Shown: positions 15,998 to 24,527 of the stretch, one piece after another
How the letters are laid out: each line of letters starts with the position of its first letter
How positions within the stretch are numbered: the stretch's first letter is position 1
Assembly (NCBI GenBank): GCA_964346955.1
Contig: CAYFWT010000021.1
Coordinates: forward strand, 1 to 59,136
Source: CAYFWT01 sp964346955
GTDB taxonomy: Bacteria; Patescibacteriota; Minisyncoccia; Portnoybacterales; UBA2143
Direction: 5' to 3'
DNA length: 59,136 nucleotides
Position numbers and translations under genes: made by a program
The notes under the pieces: model-generated
The model's input: the letters and a program-made list of their open reading frames with translations, nothing else
The model's database searches: none
What the model was told of the DNA's origin: nothing

Positions 15998-17068
15998 ATG
16001 GCTAAAAAATCACCTGTTATTGACGTAGTTAAAAAAGTAAGTCCAGCCGTGGTTAGTATTATCATCAGCAAGGACTTACCGAAAATCAGAAAATACTATG
16101 TTCAACCCTTTGATGAATTTCTTGGCCCTTATGGTCAACCGATTCCTCAATATCGGCAAGAAGGCAGGCAACGAGTTAAAATTGGTGGTGGCAGTGGCTT
16201 TTTCGTTTCGCCAGACGGTATTATTTTAACCAACCGCCATGTGATTATTTCACCAAATGTGGATTACACCATCGTCACCACTGATGAAAAAGAATATCAA
16301 TCAGAAATTTTAGCTCGTGACCCAGTCAATGATGTGGCCATTCTTAAAGTTAAAAATGCTAAAGGGAGGAAATTTCCTATTTTAGACTTAGGTGACTCCT
16401 CAAAAGTGGAATTAGGACAGGATGTTGTTGCCATTGGGAATGCCCTAGGTGCTTTTCAAAATACTGTTTCCACCGGGGTTGTCTCAGGCTTAAGTCGCTT
16501 TATTACGGCCCGTGACGGCCTCTCTGGTCATACTGCTGAACTACGTGGGCTTATCCAAACTGACGCAGCAATTAATCCAGGTAATTCTGGTGGTCCCTTG
16601 GTTAATCTTGATAGTAGAGTTATTGCCATTAATGTGGCTATTGTTTTAGGCGCTCAGAATATTGGTTTTGCTATTCCTGTCAATAACGCCAAAAAAGATT
16701 TAGCTGACTTGAAAAAATACGGCCGGATTGTCCGACCATTTTTAGGTGTCCGTTATATCTTAATCAATAAGGCACTTCAGGAAGAGTTTGCCAAAAGACT
16801 TAATATCAATTTACCAGTTGACCATGGTGCTTTAATTATTCGTGAACCAGGAGTTGGTGATCCGGCAGTAGTTCCTAATAGCCCAGCTGCTAAAGCTGGC
16901 CTAATGGAGCGCGATATTATTTTAGAATTTAATAAAATAAAAATTACCGAGAAAAGTTCCCTTCAAGACCTTATCCAAAAATGCAAGCCCGGTGATTTAG
17001 CGGAAATAAAAATTCTTAGAGAAGATAAAATAGGCACTACCACGGTGAAATTGGAAGAAAGGAAATAA
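15998..17068 (+). CDS. HtrA/DegP-like serine protease with PDZ domain
   Basis: Trypsin-fold protease of the HtrA family, usually acting on misfolded proteins. The catalytic triad is visible: His81 in 'LTNRHV', Asp112 in 'DPVNDVAIL' and Ser197 in 'NPGNSGGP'. A PDZ domain spans about 240-350 ('NSPAAKAGLMERDIILEFN'). Most HtrA proteins have a signal peptide or membrane anchor. This one begins 'MAKKSPVIDVVKKVSPAVVSI' with no hydrophobic leader and has an AAAGGAG site just before ATG 15998, so a cytoplasmic location is suggested. It is transcribed away from a tRNA cluster with a shared palindrome. A terminator follows at 17090-17120. Confidence 0.92.
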   Translation: MAKKSPVIDVVKKVSPAVVSIIISKDLPKIRKYYVQPFDEFLGPYGQPIPQYRQEGRQRVKIGGGSGFFVSPDGIILTNRHVIISPNVDYTIVTTDEKEYQSEILARDPVNDVAILKVKNAKGRKFPILDLGDSSKVELGQDVVAIGNALGAFQNTVSTGVVSGLSRFITARDGLSGHTAELRGLIQTDAAINPGNSGGPLVNLDSRVIAINVAIVLGAQNIGFAIPVNNAKKDLADLKKYGRIVRPFLGVRYILINKALQEEFAKRLNINLPVDHGALIIREPGVGDPAVVPNSPAAKAGLMERDIILEFNKIKITEKSSLQDLIQKCKPGDLAEIKILREDKIGTTTVKLEERK

Positions 17069-17089
17069 ATTTATTTGATAGGCTGGTAA

Positions 17090-17120
17090 CAAAAACCCCT
17101 GACTTATTCAGGGGTTTTTG
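17090..17120. terminator. Bidirectional terminator between htrA and the M50 protease gene
   Basis: Stem AAAAACCCCTGA/TCAGGGGTTTTT with a 6-nt loop in the gap between two convergent genes. Confidence 0.93.
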
Positions 17121-17143
17121 AATCCTTTAATTAAAGAGGTAAC

Positions 17144-17773
17144 TTACAAACCTTGGCCCACAATCAGCTGGTAAATCAGAAAAACTAAGGGCAAAATCCA
17201 GCGGAAGGCAAAGAAGATAAACAGAAGCAAAAAAATCATTCCATACTGTTCTAAAAATACTCTGGCCTTCTGCCAAGAATAAGGTAAAAAGGTAAAAAGA
17301 ATTTTAGAACCATCTAAGGGAGGTAAAGGAATTAAATTAAAAATAGCTAAAAGAATATTTAAAATAACAATTAAGCTAAATATTTGAACTAGGCCAGCTA
17401 AAGCAGGGACCTCAAGAGGCATAAAGCGCAGAGAAAGGCCAAAAACTAAAGCGACTAAAAGATTAGCTCCTGGCCCAGCCATGGCTACTTTGGCCATCCC
17501 GTAGCGCTGGTCACGAAGATTATAAGGGTTAAAAGGAACTGGCTTGGCCCAGCCAAAGATAGCCTGGCCGCCGGAAAAAATAAAAATCATCAAAGGGACA
17601 ATAAACGATCCCCAAAAATCTAAATGTTTTAAAGGATTTAAAGTTAGCCGACCATAATATTTAGCTGTTGAATCGCCTAATTGAAATGCCATCCAACCAT
17701 GGGCAAACTCATGAATAACTACTGACATTAGAAGAACAGCTAGCTGAAAAATTAAGATAATAAAGGTTTCCAT
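17144..17773 (-). CDS. M50-family site-2-type membrane metalloprotease
   Basis: Intramembrane zinc peptidase of the M50 family (YwhC/SpoIVFB-like, short form without PDZ). The metal site 'HEFAH' is at residues 21-25 inside the first membrane helix, and the third ligand is in 'LIPLPPLDGSKIL' near residue 150. About five to six membrane segments in 209 residues. Short M50 proteins of this kind are widespread and their substrates mostly unknown. It diverges from rpmB across 42 nt. Confidence 0.9.
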   Translation of the reverse strand: METFIILIFQLAVLLMSVVIHEFAHGWMAFQLGDSTAKYYGRLTLNPLKHLDFWGSFIVPLMIFIFSGGQAIFGWAKPVPFNPYNLRDQRYGMAKVAMAGPGANLLVALVFGLSLRFMPLEVPALAGLVQIFSLIVILNILLAIFNLIPLPPLDGSKILFTFLPYSWQKARVFLEQYGMIFLLLFIFFAFRWILPLVFLIYQLIVGQGL

Positions 17774-17778
17774 AGGGC

Positions 17779-17807
17779 TTGATAATTTATAATTGAGATG
17801 ATATGAT
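17779..17807 (+). promoter_or_regulatory. Promoter of rpmB, predicted leaderless start
   Basis: TTGATA (17779-17784), 17-nt spacer, TATGAT (17802-17807). The -10 ends 8 nt before ATG 17816, leaving a leader of at most one or two bases and no Shine-Dalgarno. Confidence 0.7.
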
Positions 17808-17815
17808 AATCTATT

Positions 17816-18004
17816 ATGGCTAGACGATGTGCTATTTGCGGTAAAAAATCAATGGTAGCCACTGTCCGCAAAAAGCTTCGAGGTAAGTATAACCCAACTA
17901 CTAAAAAAAGAAAATACCCTAATCTGCAATGGGTTCGTCTTGCTAATGGTAAACGAGTTAAGGCCTGCACTAAATGTATTAAGACCATGTCAAAAACTAA
18001 ATAA
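17816..18004 (+). CDS. rpmB: Ribosomal protein L28
   Basis: 50S protein of 62 residues, a normal L28 length. The N-terminus 'MARRCAICGKKSMVA' and the later 'KACTKCIKTM' supply two CxxC pairs, so this is the zinc-binding form. Blocks 'GKYNPTTKKRKYPNLQWVRL' and 'NGKRVKACTKC' match the family. tRNA-Pro begins 1 nt after its stop codon, the same mRNA/tRNA arrangement as rplS/tRNA-Leu. Confidence 0.95.
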   Translation: MARRCAICGKKSMVATVRKKLRGKYNPTTKKRKYPNLQWVRLANGKRVKACTKCIKTMSKTK

Positions 18005-18005
18005 C

Positions 18006-18082
18006 CGGGCTGTGGCCTAGTGGTTTAAGGCACACGCATGGGGTGCGTGGGATCGGGGGTTCGAATCCCCCCAGCCCGACCA
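18006..18082 (+). tRNA. tRNA-Pro (anticodon GGG)
   Basis: Acceptor CGGGCTG/CAGCCCG with C1-G72 typical of proline, anticodon stem CACGC/GCGTG around ATGGGGT (GGG), and encoded CCA. Confidence 0.94.
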
Positions 18083-18086
18083 CAAA

Positions 18087-18131
18087 AAGAAAACGCCTTG
18101 TTAAGGTGTTTTTTTGATAATTAACAAGGCG
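18087..18131. terminator. Terminator with an alternative longer hairpin
   Basis: AACGCCTT/AAGGTGTT plus T run ends the rpmB-tRNA-Pro transcript. The left arm also pairs perfectly over 11 bp with TTAACAAGGCG at 18121-18131, giving a second, exclusive hairpin that on the minus strand lies after the zinc-ribbon gene. Confidence 0.7.
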
Positions 18132-18155
18132 ATGTCATAATTGATTTTGGAAAAA

Positions 18156-18338
18156 TTACTTTCTTAAAGAACGCTGAGGCGAGACAATCCTCGTCTTTTT
18201 TGGTTTACCAGTCTTATGGCGACATTTGATATGATTTATTGCTTCACAAAAAGGACACTTTACTTTGCAACTAGGATTTCCTTTGCCTATTCTTAAATCT
18301 TTAACATCAATTTCTTCCCCACAAGACTTACACTTCAT
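18156..18338 (-). CDS. Small zinc-ribbon protein
   Basis: A 60-residue protein with 'CKSC' (Cys3, Cys6) and 'CPFC' (Cys28, Cys31), so a likely zinc ribbon, plus a basic C-terminal tail. Family not recognised; such proteins often bind nucleic acids. The ATG at 18338 has a strong AAAGGAGGAGG site. It lies about 60 nt downstream of the 6S-like RNA on the same strand, so that RNA could also be its leader. Confidence 0.7.
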   Translation of the reverse strand: MKCKSCGEEIDVKDLRIGKGNPSCKVKCPFCEAINHIKCRHKTGKPKKTRIVSPQRSLRK

Positions 18339-18400
18339 TGCCTCCTCCTTTCTTTAAATCTCCTTTTTCAAAACAAACCACTCAAGAGACTACTAATAAC

Positions 18401-18574
18401 AAATGGCCTTGCTAGCAAGTGAGCATTCTCTAGAATTTCGACTTATAACACCAAGTGGGTGCATGCCTGTTAATCTGTCAGAACTCCAAAGGGCTCATCG
18501 AAACTAACGGAACAACGCTCCCAGGCTATGAAGATTAGCTCAAAATCTAAAGAAAATCTTGCCTAGCAAAGCCA
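18401..18574 (-). ncRNA. 6S-like structured RNA (candidate)
   Basis: From its own promoter the minus strand gives an RNA of about 175 nt. A long closing stem (AATGGCTTTGCTAGGCAAG against CTTGCTAGCAAGGCCATT) continues into a second helix (TTCTTTAGA/TCTAGAGAA). Next comes a large internal bubble whose 3' strand holds a small hairpin (ACTT...AAGT), then an apical stem CAT(A)GCCTG/CAGGCATG and a terminal stem-loop. Closing stem, bubble with side hairpin and apical arm is the layout of 6S RNA, which binds sigma-70 RNA polymerase by mimicking an open promoter. Primary sequence was not compared with Rfam. It could instead be the leader of the zinc-ribbon gene. Confidence 0.55.
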
Positions 18575-18579
18575 TTATC

Positions 18580-18608
18580 AACATATCACTATCTCCAAGG
18601 TCTGTCAA
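18580..18608 (-). promoter_or_regulatory. Promoter of the 6S-like RNA
   Basis: Minus-strand TTGACA (18608-18603), 17-nt spacer, TATGTT (18585-18580); predicted start about 18573. Confidence 0.65.
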
Positions 18609-18624
18609 TAGGTTGAAAAAATAC

Positions 18625-19227
18625 TTAAAACATTATCTCTTCCTCTGCTCTCTGGTAATCGTGAATTTCTTCCGGAGCAAACCAAAGCTTGATTTCCTTC
18701 TTTGCCTCTTTGAGGTTACCCGAAGCATGAACTAAATTCTTGACTGCCCTTTTAGCCGCATTAGCCAAGGCAGGTGAATCACCTGAAAAATCACCTCGGA
18801 TAGTGCCAGGCGGAGCAAAAACAGGCAAGGTTGGCCCAATAATCATTCGGACATTATCAACCGCGTGAGGGCCTTGAACAATCATGGCCGCCACTGGGCC
18901 AGAAGACATAAAATCTACCAGCCATTGTTTAACTTTCTGGCCTATTTTAAATTTATCAATAGTACCTAGTTCTTTTTTAGCACTAAGGCCATATTGTTTA
19001 TAGGTCCTTAAGGTTTTGTCACCTAATTGGCTCAAATACTGACGAGTCGATGGATATTGAGCCTGATATTGCTCTTTAGTTGGCTGGACTAACTTTAAGG
19101 CAATAATTTTTAAGCCAGCTTTTTCAAACCGAGCAATCATCTCCCCAATTAGGCCTCTTTTAACTCCGTCGGGCTTGATAATGACCACGGTTCTTTCTTT
19201 AAGACTGGGGGTAATTGTTTCTTTCAT
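18625..19227 (-). CDS. ndk: Nucleoside-diphosphate kinase with internal insertion
   Basis: Transfers phosphate between nucleoside tri- and diphosphates. The core is clear: 'TVVIIKPDGVKRGLIGEMIARFEKAG' at 13-38, 'MSSGPVAAMIVQG', 'GTIRGDFSGDS' and the catalytic histidine in 'NLVHASGN'. Usual length is about 140 residues; this has 200. About 35 extra residues lie at 53-103 before 'FMSSGP', and there are short extensions at both ends. The insertion lies where standard enzymes have a short helix and could alter oligomer contacts. A GAAGGA site precedes the ATG. Confidence 0.9.
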   Translation of the reverse strand: MKETITPSLKERTVVIIKPDGVKRGLIGEMIARFEKAGLKIIALKLVQPTKEQYQAQYPSTRQYLSQLGDKTLRTYKQYGLSAKKELGTIDKFKIGQKVKQWLVDFMSSGPVAAMIVQGPHAVDNVRMIIGPTLPVFAPPGTIRGDFSGDSPALANAAKRAVKNLVHASGNLKEAKKEIKLWFAPEEIHDYQRAEEEIMF

Positions 19228-19264
19228 AATCCTTCAGTTTAGATTAAAAAAAGATTTTTGACAA

Positions 19265-20134
19265 CTATTTTTCGGTTTTTACCTCAAGCAAGACTCCATC
19301 AGTGGAGATTTCAATATCGCCATTTTTATCTGTTCGATAAATCACTGAGTTCTTTAATCGGTCTAAAATTATCAAATGAGGGTGTCCAAAACGATTATTA
19401 GCCCCCACAGAAATTACTGATATCTGTGGGTTAACTGCTTTGATGAAGTTGTGGCTACTGGAAGTCTTGCTGCCGTGATGAGATACTTTTAAAACATCTG
19501 AAACTAATCCGCCGGCTGGCGGACGATTAAGCAAACGCTCTTCTATTTCTTTTTCAATATCACCAGGTAAAAGAAATTCTGTTTGCCCATAGATTAATTG
19601 AGTGACTACGGAAGCATTATTAACTTTTCTTAAAAATGACTCCATCAGTGCTTGCTCGGGCCAAAGAATCTTTAAACTTATCTCCTTCTCTAAAACAACT
19701 ATTTGACCAGCCTGAGCTTTGGTTAAAGGAATATTTCTCTCCTTGATAAGCTCTTGCCATCTTCCGTAAGTGGCGGTATCTTTCTTGAGGCCAGAAGTCA
19801 AAATATGCCCCACTTGATAATATTCAAGAACTTTAACCAAACCAGCCAAATGGTCAGCATCAGGATGAGTTAGAATAATTAAATCAATACTTCTATCATA
19901 AAAAGGCATCGCCTGACTTAATTTCTCTAAAACAGTAGCATCTGGCCCACCGTCAATTAAAACTTGCCGACTATAAGGGGTCTCAATAAAAATGGCATCG
20001 CCTTGTCCCACATCAAAGAAAGTAACTTCTAAGAGATTACTCTCAGCTTGCTCAAAAACAGCCAGCCAGATGAGGATGGTAGCAAGCAATAAAATCCCTA
20101 AGGTTGGATAAGTAGTTTTTTTGGTTTTGACCAT
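19265..20134 (-). CDS. ComEC-type metallo-beta-lactamase domain protein
   Basis: Corresponds to the C-terminal hydrolase half of ComEC, separate here as a 289-residue protein. It has a membrane segment at about 11-30, then 'FDVGQGDAIFIETP', metal site 'HPDADH' at 90-95 and 'KVSHHGSKTSSS'. In ComEC this domain is thought to degrade one DNA strand during uptake. Its ATG at 20134 lies inside the end of comEC (37-nt overlap, different frame), suggesting coupled translation. A REP-like palindrome (19508-19523) adds 'RPPAGG' within the domain. Confidence 0.88.
   Translation of the reverse strand: MVKTKKTTYPTLGILLLATILIWLAVFEQAESNLLEVTFFDVGQGDAIFIETPYSRQVLIDGGPDATVLEKLSQAMPFYDRSIDLIILTHPDADHLAGLVKVLEYYQVGHILTSGLKKDTATYGRWQELIKERNIPLTKAQAGQIVVLEKEISLKILWPEQALMESFLRKVNNASVVTQLIYGQTEFLLPGDIEKEIEERLLNRPPAGGLVSDVLKVSHHGSKTSSSHNFIKAVNPQISVISVGANNRFGHPHLIILDRLKNSVIYRTDKNGDIEISTDGVLLEVKTEK
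19508..19523. repeat. REP-like palindrome inside the ComEC-type hydrolase gene
   Basis: TCCGCC-GGCT-GGCGGA, read in frame as part of Arg-Pro-Pro-Ala-Gly-Gly. Related palindromes occur at 5908 and 44098. Confidence 0.6.
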
Positions 20135-21555
20135 TTAAAAATAATTAGAATTAAGAATAAATAATATCCCAACAGGATTATCCAAGAGATATTTTTAAAT
20201 TCATAGGCCGCCAAAGGAAAAGATGAAAGATAATCAATTATTTTAACCAAATAACTTAATAAAAACCAAACTGGCCAAGCGATGATTTTAGCCAAAGGGA
20301 GCCAGATAAGGCCAACCAGGCTAAGAACTAGACCGGAAATCATAATCATGGGCAAAAGAGGAACAATCAGTAAATTAGCTAAAGGCGAAATTAAAGAAAG
20401 GCGGCCAAAATGAAAAATTAAAAGGGGCAAAGTACCTAATTGGGCGGCTAAAGTCATAGTTAAAATATCCCTTAAATGAAATGGATTAGGCCAATTGGCG
20501 ATTTTTTCATCAAAGATTGGCTTAAGGTAGATAATGGACAAAGTAGCCATGAAAGAAAGTTGAAAACCAACATCAGCTGCCAAAAGTGATGGATTGATAG
20601 CTAGCATAGCAGTGGCGGCAAAAACTACTGCTCGATCAGCGCTACGGAGACGGCCTACTTTTTGAGCTAATAAAAGCAAACCAGCCATCAGACCAGCCCG
20701 GACTGCCGAAGCAGGCGCCCCAATCATAATAATATAAACTGTCAACAAAATTAAAACAAAATAAAAGGCTTGGCCTCGCCAAAGCCCCAAAGCTAAAGCC
20801 AGAAAAAGCAGAATTTGGCTCATAATAATCATGTGCATTCCTGAGATGGCGACAATGTGGCGGAGGCCAGTTAAATTAAGTTTTTCTTTTAAATTATTGG
20901 AAAGTCCCCATTTATCTCCTAAAAAGACTGCTTTAAGAATGCTGCTTTGAGGTGGCAAAAGTGTTTTATCAATAGCCTTTCTTAATTTGTTTTTAAAATT
21001 AAAAATTATTTGATAAAACCAATTAGCTTGATTTTTGGCGACTAATCTAATCTGGGGATAATAAATCACTGAATAAATTTTGTCTTTGGCTAAATACTCT
21101 CGATAATTAAAATCTTCAAATTGGGGTGGCTCTTTGAGTTGGCCGCTGATTTCTATTTCATCACCATAATAATATTCTGGATATAATCCAGTGGTGACTA
21201 ATATTTTTCCAGGGATTTCTTTAGCCCTAACTTGGAATTTTGTTTGATTAATTCTTTTCTCTGGTTCTTTAATGATAGTTCCCTTAAAAGTATTTTCTTG
21301 ATTATAAAATTGGCTAATTGTCTTAATCTTCTCAGGGCTAGAGAATATTTGATGGCGCCATCCTCCCCCAGCCAAAACTAATAAACAAAATCCAGCCACC
21401 ATTATTTTTCTGTCCCTCAATCCAAAAACAATCAAAATAACTGCCAAAATTAAAATTCCCAGCCAAATTGACTGGGAGATTACTATTAAAGAATCAAGGA
21501 AAATTCCACTAATAAAAGCTAAGCAAAGACAAAGAAGAATTTTGGATTTGCTCAT
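20098..21555 (-). CDS. comEC: ComEC/Rec2 DNA-uptake channel protein
   Basis: Membrane channel carrying single-stranded DNA into the cytoplasm during natural transformation. The 485 residues give three N-terminal membrane segments, an OB-like external domain (about 70-160), and the Competence core from about 205. That core has 'LRHIVAISGMHMIIMSQIL' and 'APASAVRAGLMAGLLLLAQKVGR', followed by six or more membrane helices. The C-terminal hydrolase is encoded separately just downstream. With dprA (44052) and the pilin (51735) this makes competence plausible. The start overlaps the nrdG stop by 4 nt. Confidence 0.93.
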   Translation of the reverse strand: MSKSKILLCLCLAFISGIFLDSLIVISQSIWLGILILAVILIVFGLRDRKIMVAGFCLLVLAGGGWRHQIFSSPEKIKTISQFYNQENTFKGTIIKEPEKRINQTKFQVRAKEIPGKILVTTGLYPEYYYGDEIEISGQLKEPPQFEDFNYREYLAKDKIYSVIYYPQIRLVAKNQANWFYQIIFNFKNKLRKAIDKTLLPPQSSILKAVFLGDKWGLSNNLKEKLNLTGLRHIVAISGMHMIIMSQILLFLALALGLWRGQAFYFVLILLTVYIIMIGAPASAVRAGLMAGLLLLAQKVGRLRSADRAVVFAATAMLAINPSLLAADVGFQLSFMATLSIIYLKPIFDEKIANWPNPFHLRDILTMTLAAQLGTLPLLIFHFGRLSLISPLANLLIVPLLPMIMISGLVLSLVGLIWLPLAKIIAWPVWFLLSYLVKIIDYLSSFPLAAYEFKNISWIILLGYYLFLILIIFKWSKPKKLLIQP

Positions 21556-22253
21556 AGGCCACGTAACTCTACCTGCTTGAAATAAGGTTTTAGAATTTTA
21601 ACCATCTCTTTTAATTCTTTTTCAGAATAAGGCTTGATTTTTTGCCATGATTTATTCAAGGTCTTTTCTGCTCTAAACTGCTGAAGGGCAAAAGATTTAG
21701 CTCCTTCAAGCCATTGGCCTATTTTTTTTATTTCTTTTCTATCAATTAAATTTGGCGCGGCGGTGGTTCGGAACTCGTAATCTATTCCGCTGTTTCTAAT
21801 CAATTCGATACTTTGACTGATATTTTTAAAATCAACTTGCCTGCCCGCCGTTTGAGCATATTTCTCAGGCGAGTTCTTAATGTCCATGGCCACAAAATCT
21901 AAAAGATTTTCTTGAAAAAGATTCTTCAATATTTCTGGCTGACTGCCATTGGTATCTAACTTAACTAAAAATTCTTCCTGCTTTATTTTTTTAATAAAAT
22001 CAATTAAATCTGGCTGAATAAGGGGTTCCCCGCCAGTCAAACAAACCCCGTCTAAAAGACCTCGGCGTGATTTTAAAAAATTAAAAAACACCTCTTCTTT
22101 TATTAGAGGCTGTTTTCCTATTTTATTTAGGTCAACTAATTCTGGGTTTTGACAAAAAGGGCAACGAAAATCACAACCAAGAGTAAAAAGAGTAGCCGCA
22201 ATTTTCCCTGGATAATCAAGCAAGGTTAATTTTTCCAAGCCGCCAATTAACAT
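21552..22253 (-). CDS. nrdG: Anaerobic ribonucleotide reductase activating enzyme (radical SAM)
   Basis: Generates the glycyl radical on NrdD using S-adenosylmethionine and a 4Fe-4S cluster. The radical-SAM triad is Cys27, Cys31, Cys34 in 'GCDFRCPFC', followed by 'CLTGGEPLIQPDL'. At 233 residues it belongs to the longer NrdG2-like form rather than the about 155-residue E. coli type. It begins 3 nt after the nrdD stop, and comEC overlaps its end, forming nrdD-nrdG-comEC. Confidence 0.92.
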   Translation of the reverse strand: MLIGGLEKLTLLDYPGKIAATLFTLGCDFRCPFCQNPELVDLNKIGKQPLIKEEVFFNFLKSRRGLLDGVCLTGGEPLIQPDLIDFIKKIKQEEFLVKLDTNGSQPEILKNLFQENLLDFVAMDIKNSPEKYAQTAGRQVDFKNISQSIELIRNSGIDYEFRTTAAPNLIDRKEIKKIGQWLEGAKSFALQQFRAEKTLNKSWQKIKPYSEKELKEMVKILKPYFKQVELRGL

Positions 22254-22256
22254 TTT

Positions 22257-24368
22257 TCATTTTTTAACCTTAAATACTTTTCGGTCTTTAAATTCTTCTC
22301 TTTTGCCCAGATGCCACTGCTGAACTGGCCGAATGTAGCCAACCACTCGGGAATAAACTTCGCAAGGCTGATGAACTACGCACTTAGGGCAAGTGAAGTG
22401 TTCACCAGCAAGATAACCATGGTGAGGACAAATGGAAAAAGTGGGAGTTAAGGTAATGTAAGGCAAATGAAATTTTTCAAAGATTTTTTTGACTAAATTC
22501 TTAGTGGCCCGAATATCAGAAACCCTTTCTCCTAAAAAAAGGTGTAAAACTGTCCCCCCAGTATATTTAGATTGAACTTCATCTTGAAGTTCTAAGGCCT
22601 TAAAAATATCGTTAGTATAATTGACCGGTAACTGAGAACTATTGGTATAATATGGCGTTTTTTTGGTGCCAGCCGTAATTATATCTGGATATTGCTGTTT
22701 GTCCTTTAAAGCCAGGCGGTAACTAGTTCCTTCAGCCGGCGTAGCTTCTAAATTATATAAATTACCAGTTTCTTCCTGATACTTAACCAATTTCTGGCGC
22801 ATAAAGTCTAAAATTTCAAGAGCAAATCTCTTGCCGGTTCGAGAACCAACATCCTGCCCAAGAAAGTTCAAGAGGGCTTCGTTTATGCCTACTAAACCAA
22901 TAGTTGAAAAATGATTGCCATAGTAGTTCTCCCTCATTTTCTTAACTCCCGCTAACCAATATCTGGAATAAGGATAAAGGCCTTTTTCGATGAAGTTTTC
23001 TAGAATCTTTCTTTTAGCTTCTAAACTATCCCGGGCTAAATCCATTACTTTAGCCACTCGCTCTAAAAACTCTTTTCTAGTCTTGGAGAGATAGCCGATC
23101 CGCGGTAAATTAATCGTGGCCACCCCTATGGAACCAGTTAAAGGATTTGAGCCGAACAGCCCGCCACCCCGTTTGTAAAGCTCCTTATTTGATAATCTCA
23201 ATCGACAACACATGCTTCTGACATCCTCCGGCTTCATATCAGAATGAATGAAATTAGCAAAATAATTAGTTCCATACTTAGCTGTCGCCTCCCATAAGGG
23301 ATTCAAATTAGGGTCATCCCAAGGAAAGTCTTTAGTAATATTGATAGTGGGAATAGGAAAAGTAAAAATTCGCTGATGCCTATCCCCTTCTATCATACAC
23401 TCATAAAAAGCCCGGTTAAGGAGACTCATCTCTTGTTGAAATTCGCCATAAGTTTCCTTTTGTGGTCGGCCACCAATAATCACTGGCTGATTAGCTAAAG
23501 TGGGTGAAGGTCTGATATCTAAAGTAAGATTTTCAAAGGGAGTCTGGAAACCAACCCGGGTAGGCACACTGCAGTTAAATAGAAACTCCTGCATGGCCTG
23601 TTTAACTTGGCGATAATCCAAATGGTCATACCTAATAAAGGGAGCTAATAAAGTATCAAAAGAACTGAAAGCGACTGCTCCGGCGATTTCTCCCTGCAGG
23701 GTATAAAAGAAATTGACCATCTGACCTAAGGCAGTCTGGAGATGTTTAGCTGGTTTTGACTCGACTTTTCCAGAAACTCCGCCAAATCCTTTAAGCAACA
23801 AGTCATAAAGGTCCCAGCCCATACAATAGCAAGCCAAACAATCTAAGTTATGTAAATGTAAATCACCACTATTAACTGCCTCTCTAATCTCTTGAGGATA
23901 AATTTTATTAAGCCAGTATTTCTTGGCCACCGCTGAAACAACATAGTGATTCAACCCCTGCAAGGAATAGGCCATATTAGCATTTTCCTTGACTTGCCAA
24001 TCTAATTCTTGAATATATTTGTCAACCATCTCCACTGCCTCATCAATGGCAGTGGTGGCTTCTCTAATTCGGCGGCGCTGTTCGCGATATAAAATATAGG
24101 CCTTAGCTACCTCTGTATAGCCATTAATAATCAAAACCTCCTCAACAATATCTTGAATCTCTTCTATTTGAGGAATGTCCCCTTTTTTAAATCTCCTATT
24201 TAAAAGGTCAATTACTTGGTCTGATAATTTCTGGGCAATTCTTTTATTACCTTTTTTAGCAGCAGTTAAAGCCTTGAAAATAGCTTGAGTGATTTTAGAC
24301 TGGTCAAAATCAACAATTCGACCATCTCGTTTTTGGACCTGATTAAACCTTGCTTTTGTTCTGGGCAT
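22257..24368 (-). CDS. nrdD: Anaerobic (class III) ribonucleoside-triphosphate reductase
   Basis: Makes deoxyribonucleotides from ribonucleoside triphosphates without oxygen. Layout of the 703 residues: N-terminal ATP-cone ('VQKRDGRIVDFDQSKITQAI', 10-95), the ten-stranded barrel, 'MCCRLRL' with the likely active-site cysteine, four zinc cysteines (647, 660, 663, 669) and the glycyl-radical site Gly677 in 'RVVGYIRPVQQW'. Length and motifs are complete. AAGGAGG lies just upstream of the ATG. With its activase directly downstream, the system looks functional and points to an oxygen-poor lifestyle. Confidence 0.97.
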   Translation of the reverse strand: MPRTKARFNQVQKRDGRIVDFDQSKITQAIFKALTAAKKGNKRIAQKLSDQVIDLLNRRFKKGDIPQIEEIQDIVEEVLIINGYTEVAKAYILYREQRRRIREATTAIDEAVEMVDKYIQELDWQVKENANMAYSLQGLNHYVVSAVAKKYWLNKIYPQEIREAVNSGDLHLHNLDCLACYCMGWDLYDLLLKGFGGVSGKVESKPAKHLQTALGQMVNFFYTLQGEIAGAVAFSSFDTLLAPFIRYDHLDYRQVKQAMQEFLFNCSVPTRVGFQTPFENLTLDIRPSPTLANQPVIIGGRPQKETYGEFQQEMSLLNRAFYECMIEGDRHQRIFTFPIPTINITKDFPWDDPNLNPLWEATAKYGTNYFANFIHSDMKPEDVRSMCCRLRLSNKELYKRGGGLFGSNPLTGSIGVATINLPRIGYLSKTRKEFLERVAKVMDLARDSLEAKRKILENFIEKGLYPYSRYWLAGVKKMRENYYGNHFSTIGLVGINEALLNFLGQDVGSRTGKRFALEILDFMRQKLVKYQEETGNLYNLEATPAEGTSYRLALKDKQQYPDIITAGTKKTPYYTNSSQLPVNYTNDIFKALELQDEVQSKYTGGTVLHLFLGERVSDIRATKNLVKKIFEKFHLPYITLTPTFSICPHHGYLAGEHFTCPKCVVHQPCEVYSRVVGYIRPVQQWHLGKREEFKDRKVFKVKK

Positions 24369-24527
24369 AAGACCTCCTTAAGAATTAACCTCAAGAACTT
24401 CTTCTATTTTACTCTAATAAAAAACGGGGGTCAAACCGATAGCCAATGAGCAATAAATAAAATAAATAAAAACAGCCCATAACGATGTCTCAGCTGTCTG
24501 TTGCTTATGGTAATTGTTTATATTAAC

